A stretch of 5,160 bases of DNA from Sulfurimonas sp. GTDB lineage: Bacteria > Campylobacterota > Campylobacteria > Campylobacterales > Sulfurimonadaceae. Numbering within the stretch: the first letter of the stretch is position 1; each line of letters begins with the position of its first letter. The notes under the pieces were generated by a model. The model saw nothing but the letters and a program-made list of their open reading frames with translations. It did not search any database and was not told the DNA's origin. A program made the translations under genes and the position numbers. Location of the stretch: NCBI GenBank assembly GCA_021157485.1, contig JAGGWO010000217.1, forward strand, positions 1 through 5,160. The letters are read 5' to 3'. Positions 1 through 5,160 of this stretch are shown piece by piece.

Positions 1-385
1 TATTTGTTATTTTTTTATATATTTCATCTAAAAGTAAAAATAACTTTTTTTTACCCAAAGGTTTTTGTAAAAACTTATCTACCCCAGAATCTATCGCTTC
101 GATTAGCAAATTATTATCATTATATGCTGTTAGAAGAATGAAATGCACTGAAGGATTAATTTTTTTCACTTCACTACATAATTCATTTCCATTCATGTTT
201 GGCATCTTTAAATCACTTATTATGAGCTGAATATGTTTCTCTTGAAATAATTTCAGAGCTTCTAAACCATCTTTTGCAACATAAAGATTTTTCACTGTAT
301 TCTTAAAAACTTCACTTAAAACAGCTCTAGTTCTCTCATCATCTTCTACATATAGCATTGATAAATTTAATAATTTTGGTTTCAT
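1..385 (-). CDS. Receiver-domain response regulator, partial (3' end outside window)
   Basis: The N-terminal 128 residues of a response regulator are visible; the gene runs off the window edge without a stop. They form one almost complete receiver domain, which takes phosphate from a histidine kinase. The acidic pocket is E14-D15-D16, the phosphoacceptor is D58 in SDLKMP, the switch threonine is T86 in LLTAY, and the conserved lysine is K108 in QKP. The ATG at 385 is chosen because an in-frame TGA lies directly upstream (388-386) and AAAGTGA sits 5 bases before it. M10 is a less likely alternative. The gene begins 65 bases after the stop of the OmpR-type regulator and may be in the same transcript. 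Because the sequence ends where the last receiver helix would end, it cannot be told whether this is a stand-alone CheY-like protein or whether an output or kinase domain follows. The receiver call is firm; the specific role is unknown. Confidence 0.9.
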   Translation of the reverse strand, partial: MKPKLLNLSMLYVEDDERTRAVLSEVFKNTVKNLYVAKDGLEALKLFQEKHIQLIISDLKMPNMNGNELCSEVKKINPSVHFILLTAYNDNNLLIEAIDSGVDKFLQKPLGKKKLFLLLDEIYKKITN

Positions 386-390
386 TCATA

Positions 391-397
391 TCACTTT
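391..397 (-). promoter_or_regulatory. Ribosome binding site of the partial receiver gene (AAAGTGA)
   Basis: AAAGTGA lies 5 bases before the ATG at 385. The GTGA part can pair with the extended anti-Shine-Dalgarno sequence (complement AAGGAGGTGATC) although the usual GGAG core is missing. The same heptamer is found 4 bases before two other starts in this window, which makes chance less likely. Confidence 0.5.
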
Positions 398-450
398 AGT
401 ATATTATTTATCAGTAATCTTAGTAAAAACAGATGAAGAAACTATGAAAT

Positions 451-1098
451 TCATTTTAAATGCAGACGATATCCCTCTGAACGTACACTTTCTATAAGCT
501 CATGAGGGGTGTATTTACGAATCTCTTTAATATGCGATGCTATAGTATTTGCTTTTACAAAATTATCTTCCCATACTTCATTAATTATTACTTCATAAGT
601 AACAACAGAATTTTTATGTTTGATTAAAGATTTTAAAATTTTTCTTTGAATTTTTGTTAGTTTAATTAGTTTATCTTCATTGTAGAGTTGTTCATGTTCC
701 ATATCAAACAGTATTGTTTCACCCAATTGAACTTTTACATAATTATTATTATCTATTAACTGTTCTACTCTTAACCAAAGTTCTATTAAATCAAATGGTT
801 TTTTCAGATAGTCAGAACATCCCAAACTATAAGCTTTTTCAATACTTTGAATATCTGTATATGCAGTCATGAAGATAGTTGGGATATCCTTATTCACACG
901 CTTAATCCACTCTATAACTTCAAACCCTGTAGCACCAGGTACTTCTACATCTAAAAGAGCTATATCAGCTTTTAAAGAAGATTCCTGTAATAATTCTGCA
1001 CCATCTGTATAGGACTCAACTTCCATACCCTTTAGCTCAAGATACTCTTTTACATTGGCATTTAGCAGATGCTCATCCTCAAGAAGTAGTACTTTCAT
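451..1098 (-). CDS. OmpR/PhoB-family DNA-binding response regulator
   Basis: This is a 215-residue transcription factor of receiver plus winged-helix architecture, slightly shorter than the usual OmpR-type length of about 225-240. The receiver (about 1-115) has acidic residues E7 and D8, phosphoacceptor D50 in LLDVEVPG (valine where methionine is usual), T78 in MTAY, and K100-P101. The DNA-binding domain (about 145-215) starts at LTKIQRKIL, has a recognition-helix region near 183-196, and ends with the hallmark SVRSEGYRL wing. Its ATG overlaps the stop of the upstream receiver-kinase gene in an ATGA of 4 bases, so the two are very probably translationally coupled and form a cognate pair. It is the only complete protein here with a DNA-binding output, and is therefore the most likely end point of the signalling cluster. 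Target genes cannot be read from the sequence. The family call is firm. Confidence 0.95.
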   Translation of the reverse strand: MKVLLLEDEHLLNANVKEYLELKGMEVESYTDGAELLQESSLKADIALLDVEVPGATGFEVIEWIKRVNKDIPTIFMTAYTDIQSIEKAYSLGCSDYLKKPFDLIELWLRVEQLIDNNNYVKVQLGETILFDMEHEQLYNEDKLIKLTKIQRKILKSLIKHKNSVVTYEVIINEVWEDNFVKANTIASHIKEIRKYTPHELIESVRSEGYRLHLK

Positions 1099-2132
1099 TG
1101 CATCACTTTTGGTATAACATATTTAAAAGATATAATGCCATTTTTAGAGGCTACCTCTACTTTTATCTTGTAGGTGTTACAGATAGATGCTACTATTTCT
1201 AAACCTATTCCCATACCTATCTGCTCAAATCCCTCTCTATAAGCTTTTTTAAAGATTTTATCGATATTTCGAATAGTGTTGCCACTATTTTTAGACTGAA
1301 ATATTACATTTTCACCATCATCTATAATATCTATATAGATAATCGAAGACTCTTTTGCATATTTAATTGCATTAGACAATGTGTTATCTACTATACGCTG
1401 CAAATCTGCTTCTCGCATCTGAACTTTGTTTTGTGTAAGTACCTTAAAATCAATAGTGATATTTTTACTATTTTTAAGATAATAAAAATACTCTATCCTT
1501 TTTTGAACAAATAGGGCAAGATCAATTAAAAGTACACTCATCTGTTCTTGTCTTGAAGAGAGTGAATAATAGAGGTCATCATAAACTATTTGAAGTGTTC
1601 TAGATGCTACTGTTATAGCATCTGTATAACGGTTAGAACCATGTTTTAGAGTTTGCATTTCTAAAGATGTATTTATGATTGCAAGTGGGTTATAGAGTTC
1701 ATGATACGACTTACGCAGTAACTCTTTGAGTGATTTAAAAAGCAAACTCTTTTGAAGATGTAACTTTACCCTTGCAATGAATTCTGTTTGTATAAGTGGC
1801 TTTGTTATATAATCATCTCCACCAGATGCAAAACCTTTAACTTTATCTTCAACTCCACCAAGAGCAGATATAAAAACAAAAGGTATATCTTTATACTTAG
1901 AATTATTTTTCAATCTCCTACACACCTCACATCCATCAACCTCAGGCATCATTATATCAAGTAAAATAAGGTCAAAATCATAAGACTCTATACGATTAAA
2001 AGCCTCATTTTCATTCAAGGCCACAAATAGTTCTAAATTAAGTGGTTTTAGCATATCCACAAGAATTGCTATGTTTTCAGATTTATCATCAACAAGTAAT
2101 ACTCTTGGGACATAATTTTCCACTAAAACCAT
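1095..2132 (-). CDS. Receiver-histidine kinase (REC-HisKA-HATPase_c), cytoplasmic
   Basis: This 345-residue protein has a reversed-hybrid layout, with the receiver in front of the kinase. The receiver (about 9-125) shows D15-D16, phosphoacceptor D59 in LLDIMMP, S89 in FISA, and K111-P112. The last receiver helix runs directly into the dimerisation helices, whose H box is YHELYNPL with phosphoacceptor H144, E145 and N148. The ATPase part has an N box with N254 (DNTLSNAIKYAK), an F-box-like IFKKAYRE near 293-300, and a clean G2 box GMGIGL at 306-311. The G1 box is unusual: NSGNTI at 282-287 puts asparagine where the canonical DxGxGI aspartate would be. No signal peptide or membrane segment is visible, so input probably arrives as phosphate on D59 or through a partner protein. 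The ATG has AAGG 6 bases upstream and an in-frame TAA at 2147-2145. The 4-base overlap with the OmpR-type regulator gene marks that regulator as the likely substrate. Confidence 0.9.
   Translation of the reverse strand: MVLVENYVPRVLLVDDKSENIAILVDMLKPLNLELFVALNENEAFNRIESYDFDLILLDIMMPEVDGCEVCRRLKNNSKYKDIPFVFISALGGVEDKVKGFASGGDDYITKPLIQTEFIARVKLHLQKSLLFKSLKELLRKSYHELYNPLAIINTSLEMQTLKHGSNRYTDAITVASRTLQIVYDDLYYSLSSRQEQMSVLLIDLALFVQKRIEYFYYLKNSKNITIDFKVLTQNKVQMREADLQRIVDNTLSNAIKYAKESSIIYIDIIDDGENVIFQSKNSGNTIRNIDKIFKKAYREGFEQIGMGIGLEIVASICNTYKIKVEVASKNGIISFKYVIPKVMQ
1103..1109 (-). promoter_or_regulatory. Ribosome binding site of the OmpR-type regulator gene (AAAGTGA)
   Basis: AAAGTGA lies 4 bases before the ATG at 1098, inside the last codons of the upstream kinase gene. 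A ribosome finishing the kinase at the ATGA overlap would be placed directly on this site, which fits coupled translation. Confidence 0.45.
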
Positions 2133-2180
2133 TAGAAGCCTTTTTTAGAAATCTTTTATTTATCGCATAATAACATCTAA

Positions 2181-2966
2181 CTATGGAGAAACAATGGATT
2201 TAATAATTAATTTAAAATCTATATTTTTCAAGGCTGTATTTAAAAATTCTTTTGATTTTGACTTAGGAAGTGATATTATTAATCTTTCAAGGTCGCTATA
2301 TGCACCATTTTTTGCAAAATGCAAAAGTTTTGCTTTTACATCATTGTTAATATCTAATTCAAACAGTGCAACATCATCTATACACTTATTTGTATTTGTA
2401 ATTTCATATGCCGATAATGCACTTAGAATTTGTTGCGTAGTAAATGGTTTTGGTATCCATGTATTAAAAAGGTGCACTACATCATTTTTTTGATTTTTTA
2501 AAGCACTCACCGCTATACAATAAGCATTACACCCAGCTAATCTAATCTCTTTTATTGTCTGAGAACCATCCATACCGGGCATAACTATATCCATGCTGAT
2601 TATATCTGGCTTATATCCACCTTTGATAAGTTCTAATGCCTCTTCTCCACTCATCGATGAACAAATATTACAAGAGAGAGTCTCGAAAATATTTTTCATA
2701 ATCTTAATATTCTCTGCGACATCATCTACTATAAGAACGTTCAAACCAGTAAATTGCTCCAGATTAAACACGTCAAAAGCATTTTTAGAAATATCAATAT
2801 TATTTTTTATCGCTGTAGAATCCGTTATTAAGGCGTCTATTCTTTGAGCTGCATCTTGTATTTTTTGAGCATACTCAGATAGCTCACTATTTTTGGAAAT
2901 ATACTCAGCATTAGCTACTATTTGATGTAAATAGTTATCAATATTATGTATTACATTTTTATCCAA
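2181..2966 (-). CDS. ATPase-less histidine-box/receiver protein with helical C-terminal module
   Basis: This 261-residue protein looks like a hybrid kinase without its ATPase domain. Residues 1-60 resemble a DHp helical hairpin: HNIDNYLHQI aligns with a HELRTPLxxI box, placing H7 at the phosphoacceptor position, and IQDAAQRIDALI fits the second helix. H+1 is asparagine (N8) rather than Glu/Asp, while H+4 is N11, as often seen where phosphatase activity is retained. A full receiver follows (about 75-185): D81-D82, phosphoacceptor D126 in SMDIVMP, S154, K173-P174. Residues about 198-261 are predicted helical and resemble the small tail found after the receiver in some hybrid kinases; no HPt histidine motif is evident. 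Translation starts at TTG: no in-frame ATG or GTG lies between the in-frame TAA at 2990-2988 and the receiver, and AAAGTGA is 4 bases upstream. The gene probably serves the flanking kinases as a phosphate acceptor, shuttle or phosphatase; this role is inference. The receiver call is firm and the DHp-like call moderate. Confidence 0.85.
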   Translation of the reverse strand: MDKNVIHNIDNYLHQIVANAEYISKNSELSEYAQKIQDAAQRIDALITDSTAIKNNIDISKNAFDVFNLEQFTGLNVLIVDDVAENIKIMKNIFETLSCNICSSMSGEEALELIKGGYKPDIISMDIVMPGMDGSQTIKEIRLAGCNAYCIAVSALKNQKNDVVHLFNTWIPKPFTTQQILSALSAYEITNTNKCIDDVALFELDINNDVKAKLLHFAKNGAYSDLERLIISLPKSKSKEFLNTALKNIDFKLIIKSIVSP

Positions 2967-2970
2967 ATAT

Positions 2971-2977
2971 TCACTTT
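2971..2977 (-). promoter_or_regulatory. Ribosome binding site supporting the TTG start (AAAGTGA)
   Basis: AAAGTGA ends 4 bases before the TTG at 2966. The identical heptamer precedes two ATG starts at 385 and 1098 with 5- and 4-base spacing. This shared signal is the main support for initiation at TTG instead of further inside the receiver gene. Confidence 0.55.
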
Positions 2978-2995
2978 TTAAATTATATTATGTAA

Positions 2996-3004
2996 ATTAT
3001 AACA
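2996..3004 (-). promoter_or_regulatory. Putative extended -10 promoter (TGTTATAAT)
   Basis: The gap after the FIST-kinase stop contains TGTTATAAT, a perfect TGnTATAAT extended -10 element, beginning 2 bases after the TAA stop. Transcription would start near 2988-2990, giving a leader of about 23 bases before the TTG start and keeping its ribosome site intact. A second TATAAT lies at 2987-2982 but would leave almost no leader. No TTGACA-like -35 is seen; Campylobacterota sigma-70 promoters are known to rely mainly on the -10 region. The surroundings are very A+T-rich, so a chance match is possible. If real, it would let the downstream signalling genes be expressed separately from the FIST kinase. 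Confidence 0.45.
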
Positions 3005-3006
3005 TA

Positions 3007-4986
3007 TTATTGTTCTTTTTCTCCCCTGCAAACAACTTCAAATAAACTACCGCCAGCAGTAGGTATGTAGACTAAATTACCACCAAAACTTTTTTTCATA
3101 ATATCAATACTCATATATAGACCTATACCTGTACCTTTTCCTTGTTCTTTAGTTGTAAAATATGGGTTAAAGATTTTATCTATAATATTCTCTGGTATTC
3201 CACCTGCATTGTCTTCTATGGTTATTATTGGGATATTGTTTTTAATATCAATTGTTATATTGATAAATTTATTTGCCTTCTCTTGTTCTTCAAATGCATC
3301 TCTTGCGTTTGATAGCAGGTTTATTATTACTTGCTCTAGAAGATCTTCATGTCCTACTAGTGAAATGTTTTCATTAGTTATCTCTATATTTATATCTATA
3401 TTATGATTTGCTAATTGTGTCCCCATTATCTGTATAATAGCTTCTATAGTATGTAATAGTTTAAATGGTTTTGATTCTTGTGCCGGTTTTACAAAGTTTA
3501 TAAATGTATCTATAGTCTCTGACATCTTTTGACACTGCTCTTGTATAAATTCACTACTATGTTGTATTTTCTCATCTTCTAGCATTTTCATACTTGATAA
3601 TAGTGATAAATTTATACCAGTTGCACTTATCGCATTTAACGGTTGTCTCCATTGGTGGGCTATCATCCCTATCATCTCTCCCATCTGAGCTTGCTTAGAT
3701 TGTTGAAAATTTTGTTTTTCTTGCTCTTTATTTTTTTGGATCTCCCTATCTACTCTCTCTTGCCACTCCCTCGCTATCACATTTGTCATATGTGTCAAAG
3801 CATACATCATTTTATTCTTTTTATCACCTCTATTTTTATCTTCATTAATTTTACTCTTGTAAATATCAGGTACAAACTCTTCCTCATTTAATGCTAATAT
3901 AGTCATAGTTTCATTAAAAAGATAACTATGCTTTTCATCAGAGTAGAACTCAGCATAGGTAAAAAAGCCACTTACATTACATCTCTTAGCCATTCTATTT
4001 AACTCTAAAGAACTTTGTTTATTCAATAAACGTCGTCTTGCCATACAGGAGTAAACAAATATACTTTCAGGATGACAAACCTTGCCAAATTTATCACACA
4101 TTGCCTCAGTCTCTCTTATGATAATATCAGCACTACCTATACCAAAGCGAACCTCTTCATCTTGATTAACATCCCCGGCATAAAGCAAAGAACCATCATC
4201 AAATCTATTTATACATGCTCTAGCTATTTTGTTAGAATTTCTACTTAGTATCAGCGGGATTTCCACACCTATCTTAGGTAATAAAGTTGCTATTTCTTTT
4301 CCAAAATATTTTTCATATATCTCTATCGTTGGTCTTCCATCTAGTTCATAAACTCTATTTCCAATACTTTTTGTAACTCTCATTGGTAAGCCAACAGCAT
4401 CCCAGCCAAACTGATAATTGTTTTTTACTATCAACTCATTACTTTTAATGACTACACCAACAGCACCACAAGAAATTAGATTACCTTGATGAGATACATA
4501 AGTTTGTTTAAACTCAGCATTATCTCCAGCCATACCGCCTGCTAATATATATCTATTTTTTGAAATATTTCTTGCACCATTAATAAAATGCTCCCCGTTT
4601 ATCACTAAACCTGCTGTAAACAAAATCATAGCTTTTGCATCAGGGGCATCAAGACTTAAAGCTAATCTTTTTCCCATCTCATAAGAGTCATCATCATATG
4701 TAATATCAGCTGATATAATTGTACTTTTTTCAAAAACAGAAACACTTATAATAATCTTATTAGTTGTTACTATATTGGTATCTATCTCACCATCAGTAGT
4801 AACACCTATTATATGTGCATCTGGGAGATTCTCACTCAAAGCAGATGCAACACTAGACATCATCTCTTCTGTAGGTACTCCACAAAAAAACTGGACTAGA
4901 CACTCTTTTTTGGATGCAAAATCATGTTCTATCAACCACTTTTTTAGTAACTTTTCATTCTTATATTTATGGTTTAGCGTATACAT
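3007..4986 (-). CDS. Soluble FIST-domain sensor histidine kinase
   Basis: This 659-residue cytoplasmic kinase has three parts. Residues about 28-210 match FIST_N (VQFFCG near 31-36, GVTTDGEI at 61-68). Residues about 211-372 match FIST_C (RVYELDGRPTIEIYEKYFG, SCMAR around C314, SGFFTYAEF, FNETMTILAL). FIST domains are regarded as small-ligand sensors, and some members (NosP) bind heme and nitric oxide. A linker (ALTHMTN near 396-402) leads to a Gln/Lys/Glu-rich coiled coil (about 404-440) and the kinase core: H box HQWRQPLN with H444, N box NLLSNARDA (N560), G1 DNAGGI (592-597), F box NPYFTTK, and G2 GKGTGIGL (616-623). All catalytic motifs are intact, so it should autophosphorylate. No membrane segment or signal peptide is seen. 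The ATG is fixed by a TAA directly before it in frame, with AAGAAGA 4 bases upstream, and it overlaps the upstream receiver gene by 13 bases. Flanking receivers are the likely targets; the ligand is unknown. Confidence 0.95.
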   Translation of the reverse strand: MYTLNHKYKNEKLLKKWLIEHDFASKKECLVQFFCGVPTEEMMSSVASALSENLPDAHIIGVTTDGEIDTNIVTTNKIIISVSVFEKSTIISADITYDDDSYEMGKRLALSLDAPDAKAMILFTAGLVINGEHFINGARNISKNRYILAGGMAGDNAEFKQTYVSHQGNLISCGAVGVVIKSNELIVKNNYQFGWDAVGLPMRVTKSIGNRVYELDGRPTIEIYEKYFGKEIATLLPKIGVEIPLILSRNSNKIARACINRFDDGSLLYAGDVNQDEEVRFGIGSADIIIRETEAMCDKFGKVCHPESIFVYSCMARRRLLNKQSSLELNRMAKRCNVSGFFTYAEFYSDEKHSYLFNETMTILALNEEEFVPDIYKSKINEDKNRGDKKNKMMYALTHMTNVIAREWQERVDREIQKNKEQEKQNFQQSKQAQMGEMIGMIAHQWRQPLNAISATGINLSLLSSMKMLEDEKIQHSSEFIQEQCQKMSETIDTFINFVKPAQESKPFKLLHTIEAIIQIMGTQLANHNIDINIEITNENISLVGHEDLLEQVIINLLSNARDAFEEQEKANKFINITIDIKNNIPIITIEDNAGGIPENIIDKIFNPYFTTKEQGKGTGIGLYMSIDIMKKSFGGNLVYIPTAGGSLFEVVCRGEKEQ

Positions 4987-5160
4987 TTAATCTTCTTTTT
5001 TTCTATATTTATCATATGAGTTACTTTTAAAAGCAAATCTAATATTTTGTCCATCTGCACTGGTTTAAGCAAAACACCATCAACTTTAAAATTGGAAACT
5101 TCACCAAAATTATCACTGCTACTATATGCCGTTAAAATAATTATATGCTCAATATAATTA
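4974..5160 (-). CDS. Receiver-domain protein, partial (5' end outside window)
   Basis: The last 61 residues of a protein and its TAA stop are visible. They match the C-terminal half of a receiver domain: HIIILTAYS carries the beta-4 switch threonine (T10 of the fragment), and VLLKPV carries the beta-5 lysine (K32), followed by the last helix and a lysine-rich tail ending IKCIR. The phosphoacceptor aspartate lies outside the window. Because nothing follows the receiver, this is either a CheY-like single-domain regulator or the C-terminal receiver of a hybrid kinase. The frame overlaps the start of the FIST kinase by 13 bases, so translation of the two is probably coupled and they are likely functional partners. 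The frame is open throughout, with normal codon use. Confidence 0.85.
   Translation of the reverse strand, partial: NYIEHIIILTAYSSSDNFGEVSNFKVDGVLLKPVQMDKILDLLLKVTHMINIEKKKIKCIR

Noticed and set aside
386..450. Possible promoter (TATACT at 403-398, TAATAT at 406-401, minus strand) before the partial receiver gene
   Set aside because: The TATACT box would place the transcript start inside or beyond the ribosome site, there is no TG extension, and such matches are expected in this A+T-rich gap.
443..456. Small inverted repeat (ATGAA A TTCAT) at the end of the OmpR-type regulator gene, considered as a terminator
   Set aside because: Arms are only five A+T-rich pairs with a one-base loop and no U-tract follows in the direction of transcription, so it cannot form an intrinsic terminator.
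2133..2180. Possible weak extended -10 (TGCGATAAA) between the ATPase-less gene and the receiver-kinase
   Set aside because: Only four of six -10 bases match; the short gap is adequately explained as an ordinary operon spacer.
2194..2493. Open frame on the plus strand opposite the ATPase-less receiver gene
   Set aside because: It lies wholly opposite a gene with clear receiver motifs, has no recognisable domain, and is the kind of reverse-strand shadow expected in A+T-rich coding DNA.
2593..2847. Plus-strand open frame with hydrophobic translation
   Set aside because: It is opposite the receiver domain; its apparent membrane-like character comes from reading Asp/Glu/Lys-rich codons in reverse complement.
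2181..2966. The ATPase-less gene as a frameshifted or decayed pseudogene of a full hybrid kinase
   Set aside because: The frame is intact, the receiver keeps every key residue, it has a ribosome site and possibly its own promoter, and no ATPase-domain remnant is visible in flanking frames.
3209..3406. Plus-strand open frame opposite the kinase ATPase domain
   Set aside because: It is a short hydrophobic shadow of the N and G1 box region of a gene whose motifs are intact.
3643..3891. Plus-strand open frame opposite the kinase coiled coil and H box
   Set aside because: It has a low-complexity Leu/Ile/Phe-rich translation with no domain, and fully overlaps a well-supported gene.
4775..4990. 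Plus-strand open frame opposite the FIST N-terminus
   Set aside because: It has no recognisable motif and overlaps strongly supported FIST coding sequence.

Overview
The window is strongly A+T-rich and is packed with two-component signalling genes, all on the minus strand, so transcription runs from high to low coordinates. The kinase box HQWRQPLN behind a coiled coil, a soluble FIST-type sensor domain, the short OmpR-type regulator and the base composition together suggest a Campylobacterota member, perhaps a Sulfurimonas-, Sulfuricurvum- or Arcobacter-like organism. This placement rests on recognised sequence style, not on a database search.

Layout in the direction of transcription: (1) 5160-4974, the C-terminal end of a receiver domain from a gene that begins outside the window. 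It overlaps the next start by 13 bases. (2) 4986-3007, a 659-residue soluble FIST-domain histidine kinase with a complete catalytic core. (3) A 40-base gap with a perfect extended -10 promoter motif. (4) 2966-2181, a 261-residue protein starting at TTG. It has a histidine-box helical hairpin, a receiver and a helical tail, but no ATPase domain. (5) 2132-1095, a 345-residue protein with an N-terminal receiver followed by a histidine kinase core whose ATP-binding G1 box is altered. (6) 1098-451, an OmpR/PhoB-type response regulator, coupled to gene 5 by a 4-base ATGA overlap. (7) 385-1, a receiver-domain gene whose 3' end lies outside the window.

The window thus holds five receiver domains, two kinase cores and one ATPase-less histidine-box protein, with only one visible DNA-binding output. 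No protein shows a membrane segment, so all inputs seem to be cytoplasmic. The simplest model, which is inference, is a phosphorelay: the FIST kinase senses a cytoplasmic ligand and phosphorylates one or more receivers. The receiver-kinase of gene 5 takes a modulatory signal through its own receiver and drives the OmpR-type regulator encoded next to it. The ATPase-less gene 4 product could act as a phosphate sink, shuttle or phosphatase between the two kinases.

No tRNA, rRNA, CRISPR array, insertion sequence or clear intrinsic terminator was seen. No gene-free stretch exceeds 65 bases.
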